Shown here in pieces: positions 5,879 through 7,964 of a stretch of 7,964 nt of DNA. Made by a program: the position numbers and the translations under genes. How positions within the stretch are numbered: the first letter of the stretch is position 1; each line of letters begins with the position of its first letter. Origin of the DNA: Pseudomonadota bacterium (GTDB taxonomy: Bacteria; Pseudomonadota; Alphaproteobacteria; Caulobacterales; Caulobacteraceae); assembly GCA_023416055.1 (NCBI GenBank), contig JAEZIH010000096.1:1-7964 (forward strand), given 5' to 3'. The notes under the pieces were generated by a model. It was given only the letters and a program-made list of their open reading frames with translations, was not told the DNA's origin and made no database searches.

Positions 5879-5907
5879 TTGCACATGACGGTTTCGTAAT
5901 CTACAAG
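5879..5907 (+). promoter_or_regulatory. Candidate promoter before the small exported protein gene
   Basis: TTGCAC (5879-5884) and TACAAG (5902-5907) are separated by 17 nt, with four of six bases of the -10 matching TATAAT. Transcription would begin near 5914, leaving a short leader before the ATG at 5939. If so, the AAGGAGG at 5905-5911 would lie in promoter DNA rather than in mRNA. The region is visibly more AT-rich than its surroundings. Confidence 0.3.
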
Positions 5908-5929
5908 GAGGCGGTTGTTCCTCCCGAGG
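5905..5929 (+). promoter_or_regulatory. Strong Shine-Dalgarno paired with an anti-Shine-Dalgarno
   Basis: A near-perfect AAGGAGG (5905-5911) is followed by CCTCC (5920-5924) and then by a second GAGG (5926-5929). GGAGG and CCTCC can pair as a five-pair stem with an 8-nt loop. The first site is too far (27 nt) from the ATG at 5939 but 3 nt from an in-frame TTG at 5915. The second is 9 nt from the ATG. It may be a competing-start or masking arrangement if this stretch is transcribed. Confidence 0.35.
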
Positions 5930-5938
5930 TTTCGTCTG

Positions 5939-6271
5939 ATGAAACACGTCCTTGTCGCCGTGCTGGCTCTTGCAGTGTCGGCGCCCGTTGTCAGCATCCC
6001 CACGTCTTCGGAAGCCCAGGTCCGCACCGGACGCGGCGCGGCCCTGCGCCGCCCGCCCCGTCCGGCCCTTACCGAGCGCGAGCTCGACCGGCTCTACGCC
6101 GCTGAGGACCTCGTCATGGAAATGGACAACCAGATCGCCGCCATCCAGCAGGCGGGGGAAGACCAGGGCGGTCTCAGCGAAGAACAGCGCCGCGAAATCG
6201 CCGCGCTCACCGCTCGCCGCGACGAGGCCCAGCGGACCATCGACCGGCTGGAAGCCAAGCGGAACCGCTAG
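5939..6271 (+). CDS. Small exported coiled-coil protein, function unknown
   Basis: This 110-residue protein begins with a signal peptide (Lys2-His3, then LVAVLALAVSAPVV) and a likely cleavage after SEA at residue 26, so it should act in the periplasm or outside. A short basic, Pro/Arg-rich stretch follows (27-43). Residues of about 44-110 are highly charged and helical, with heptad-like Leu/Ile/Ala spacing (ELDRLYAAEDLVMEMDNQI, then EIAALTARRDEAQRTIDRLEAK), interrupted by a Gly-rich turn at 73-79. This suggests a helical hairpin or coiled coil. I recognise no named family. The ATG with GAGG 9 nt upstream is preferred; an in-frame TTG at 5915 would add eight residues. It lies 103 nt after ubiD and 62 nt before the M14 peptidase gene. 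A binding or scaffold role is possible, but nothing shows it. Confidence 0.72.
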   Translation: MKHVLVAVLALAVSAPVVSIPTSSEAQVRTGRGAALRRPPRPALTERELDRLYAAEDLVMEMDNQIAAIQQAGEDQGGLSEEQRREIAALTARRDEAQRTIDRLEAKRNR

Positions 6272-6333
6272 GCCTCCCTACGGGCGGCCGCGCCGGACTT
6301 GCGTTGCGCAGGCGGACGGCGGATGAGAAGGGC

Positions 6334-7964
6334 ATGCGTCCCGCCCTCATCCTCGCCGCCGTCGCGGCGTTTGCATCGAATCCCGTCATGTCCCAGTCCG
6401 TCCCGAACTCCGCGCCCTGGGACCAGCCCTTCCTGCCCCCCGTCCCGCAGTGGGACGGGGGCAGCCGCGCCCTGCTGCGTGATGCCTCCGACCCGTGGGT
6501 GACCGCCTTCGAGGCCGACGCCGAGCACGATTTCAGCCCGAACTACGTCGACACCCGCGCCTGGTTCGACCGGCTGGACGCGGCCTCCGAACTGATCCGC
6601 ATCGAACAGTTCGGCGTCTCACCCGAGGGCCGGCCGATCTACGCCGTCATCGCCTCGAAGGACGGCGCCCGGTTCGATCCGGCCAAGCCTGTGCTGCTTG
6701 CCCAGGCCGGGATCCACCCGGGCGAGATCGACGGCAAGGACGCGGGCATGATGCTGCTCCGCGACATCGCCTTCTACGGCAAGGACGACCTGCTCGATGG
6801 CGCCAACCTGATCCTGATCCCCATCCTCTCGGTCGACGGCCACGAGCGCGCCTCTGCCTACAGCCGGCCTAACCAGCGCGGTCCGCGGATCCAGGGCTGG
6901 CGCAACACCGCGACGAACCAGAACCTCAACCGGGACTACCTCAAGCTCGACCAAGCCGAGATGCGCGCCGTCCGCGGCCTGATCCTCAAGTACCGTCCCG
7001 ACCTCTACGTCGACATCCACGTCACCGACGGCATGGACTACCAGTACGACGTAACCTACGGATACAACGGCGAAAACGGCGTCTGGTCGCGCTCGCCCGC
7101 GACGGCCGCCTGGCTGGACGCGAACTTCAAGCCGGCCATCAACGCCGCCCTGGAGGCCCAGGGCCACATACCGGGCGAACTGGTCTTCGGCGTCGACGAC
7201 TCCAACCCCAAGGCCGGCCTGTCCGACGGCGGCCTTGGCGAGCGCTTCTCCAACGGCTGGGGCTCGGCCGCCCACGTGCCGACCATCCTGATCGAGAACC
7301 ACAGCCTCAAGCCGCACGAGCAGCGCGTACTGGGGACCTATGTCTTCCTCGAACAGGCCCTGCGCCTGTTGGCCGACCAAGGCTCGGGCCTGCGCGCCGC
7401 CGTCGCCGAGGACAGCGCCCTGCGCCCGGCGGAAATCCCCACCAACTTCGTCGCCGTCGACCAGCCGACCGCGACCCGCGCCTTCAAGGGCATCCGCTAC
7501 GAGATGTACGACAGCCCCGCCTCCGGCCGTCAGGAGGTCCGCTGGCTGGGCGAGCCGGACCCCGAGCCGTGGCAGTTGCCCTTCTACGGCTCGCGCCCGA
7601 CCCTGACCCTGCGCCGCCCCGAGGCCTACTGGGTCCCGGCTCATCGCGCCGACGTCATCGAGCGCCTGCGCGCCCACGGGGTGGAGATGGAAATTCTCGA
7701 CGCCCCCCGCACGGTCGCGGTCGAGATGCTCCGCCTCGATGATCCGAGGCTGTCGACCCGCGCCAACGAGGGCCACGTGCCGGTCACCGTCACTTCGGTG
7801 ACCCCCGAGCGCCGCGACTGGACGTTCCAGCCGGGCTCGGCCCGCGTGCCGACCGACCAGACCCTCGGCGATGTCGTCGTCCTGTTGCTCGAGCCGCAGT
7901 CCTCCGAGAGCCTGTTCGCCTGGGGCCTCTTCCCCGAGGTGCTCAGCCGCGTCGAATACATCGA
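6334..7964 (+). CDS. Exported M14 family zinc carboxypeptidase-like protein (cut by window edge)
   Basis: The frame runs 543 codons without a stop to the right edge, so the C-terminus is missing. A signal peptide covers about residues 1-21 (MRPALILAAVAAFASNPVMS). The catalytic domain shows the M14 zinc site: His128 and Glu131 in GIHPGEIDGKDAG, and His229 in DLYVDIHVTDG. Asn199-Arg200 in NLNRDY correspond to the substrate-carboxylate binding pair of carboxypeptidase A, and Glu321 in TILIENHS is the likely general base. All key residues are intact, so it is probably an active peptidase working outside the cytoplasm. After about residue 370 comes a further region of mixed strands, probably an accessory domain, before the cut. 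The ATG has GAG six bases and AAGG two bases upstream. Gap to the preceding small exported protein gene is 62 nt. Substrate unknown. Confidence 0.92.
   Translation, partial: MRPALILAAVAAFASNPVMSQSVPNSAPWDQPFLPPVPQWDGGSRALLRDASDPWVTAFEADAEHDFSPNYVDTRAWFDRLDAASELIRIEQFGVSPEGRPIYAVIASKDGARFDPAKPVLLAQAGIHPGEIDGKDAGMMLLRDIAFYGKDDLLDGANLILIPILSVDGHERASAYSRPNQRGPRIQGWRNTATNQNLNRDYLKLDQAEMRAVRGLILKYRPDLYVDIHVTDGMDYQYDVTYGYNGENGVWSRSPATAAWLDANFKPAINAALEAQGHIPGELVFGVDDSNPKAGLSDGGLGERFSNGWGSAAHVPTILIENHSLKPHEQRVLGTYVFLEQALRLLADQGSGLRAAVAEDSALRPAEIPTNFVAVDQPTATRAFKGIRYEMYDSPASGRQEVRWLGEPDPEPWQLPFYGSRPTLTLRRPEAYWVPAHRADVIERLRAHGVEMEILDAPRTVAVEMLRLDDPRLSTRANEGHVPVTVTSVTPERRDWTFQPGSARVPTDQTLGDVVVLLLEPQSSESLFAWGLFPEVLSRVEYI

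Larger units (their letters stand above)
5868..5934. repeat. Three GTTTCG hexamers upstream of the small exported protein gene
   Basis: GTTTCG occurs at 5891-5896 and 5929-5934, each inside a repeated GGTTTCGT. An inverted copy, CGAAAC, lies at 5868-5873. The first two (5868-5873 and 5891-5896) make an inverted repeat with a 17-nt spacer around the candidate -35. This could be a protein-binding cluster, though six-base repeats arise easily by chance. Confidence 0.3.

Noticed and set aside
5836..5938. Rho-independent terminator after ubiD
   Set aside because: No stable stem followed by a T-run is visible in the gap; any termination here would need another mechanism.
6619..7776. Minus-strand 385-codon open frame opposite the M14 gene
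   Set aside because: Antisense shadow of an intact zinc peptidase; low-complexity Val/Gly/Ala product.

Overview
The window is very GC-rich, with strong GC preference at third codon positions, and carries canonical UbiD, a DUF3297 protein and exported M28 and M14 metallopeptidases. This mix suggests an alphaproteobacterium, most likely Caulobacterales and perhaps near Brevundimonas or Caulobacter. The assignment rests on gene content and protein style only; no database search was possible. The region looks chromosomal. I see no insertion sequence, integrase, phage gene, CRISPR array or broken gene, and every main reading frame is intact.

Left part, minus strand (about 1-2100). Read in transcription order from the right, this holds a small DUF3297 protein, an exported M28 zinc peptidase of the carboxypeptidase Q type, and a tRNA-Leu(UAA) gene with encoded CCA. 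The tRNA starts only 9 nt after the peptidase stop codon. Beyond the tRNA lie a GC-rich hairpin and a doubtful 58-codon reading frame with a Shine-Dalgarno sequence and a signal-peptide-like start. That frame contains a perfect 26-bp palindrome.

Divergent intergenic region (2101-2217). It holds a reasonable rightward promoter, a weaker leftward promoter and an AT-rich dyad next to the start of the rightward gene. It is the most regulatory-looking stretch in the window.

Right part, plus strand (2218-7964). In order: an alpha/beta hydrolase with an intact Ser-Asp-His triad, an aldo/keto reductase with an intact catalytic tetrad, a compact XRE-type helix-turn-helix protein, and ubiD, the prenylated-FMN decarboxylase of ubiquinone synthesis. 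After a gap of about 100 nt come a small exported coiled-coil protein and an exported M14 zinc carboxypeptidase-like protein that runs off the right edge. The first four genes are separated by 27-42 nt and could be one transcript. The regulator just before ubiD is suggestive but unproven.

How they fit together: UbiD acts in respiratory quinone synthesis. The two exported zinc peptidases probably break down peptides in the periplasm or outside the cell. The hydrolase and reductase are generalist enzymes whose substrates cannot be read from sequence. I found no convincing new multi-gene system. The points worth a second look are small: tRNA placement, leader hairpins that mask ribosome binding sites, and possible operators.
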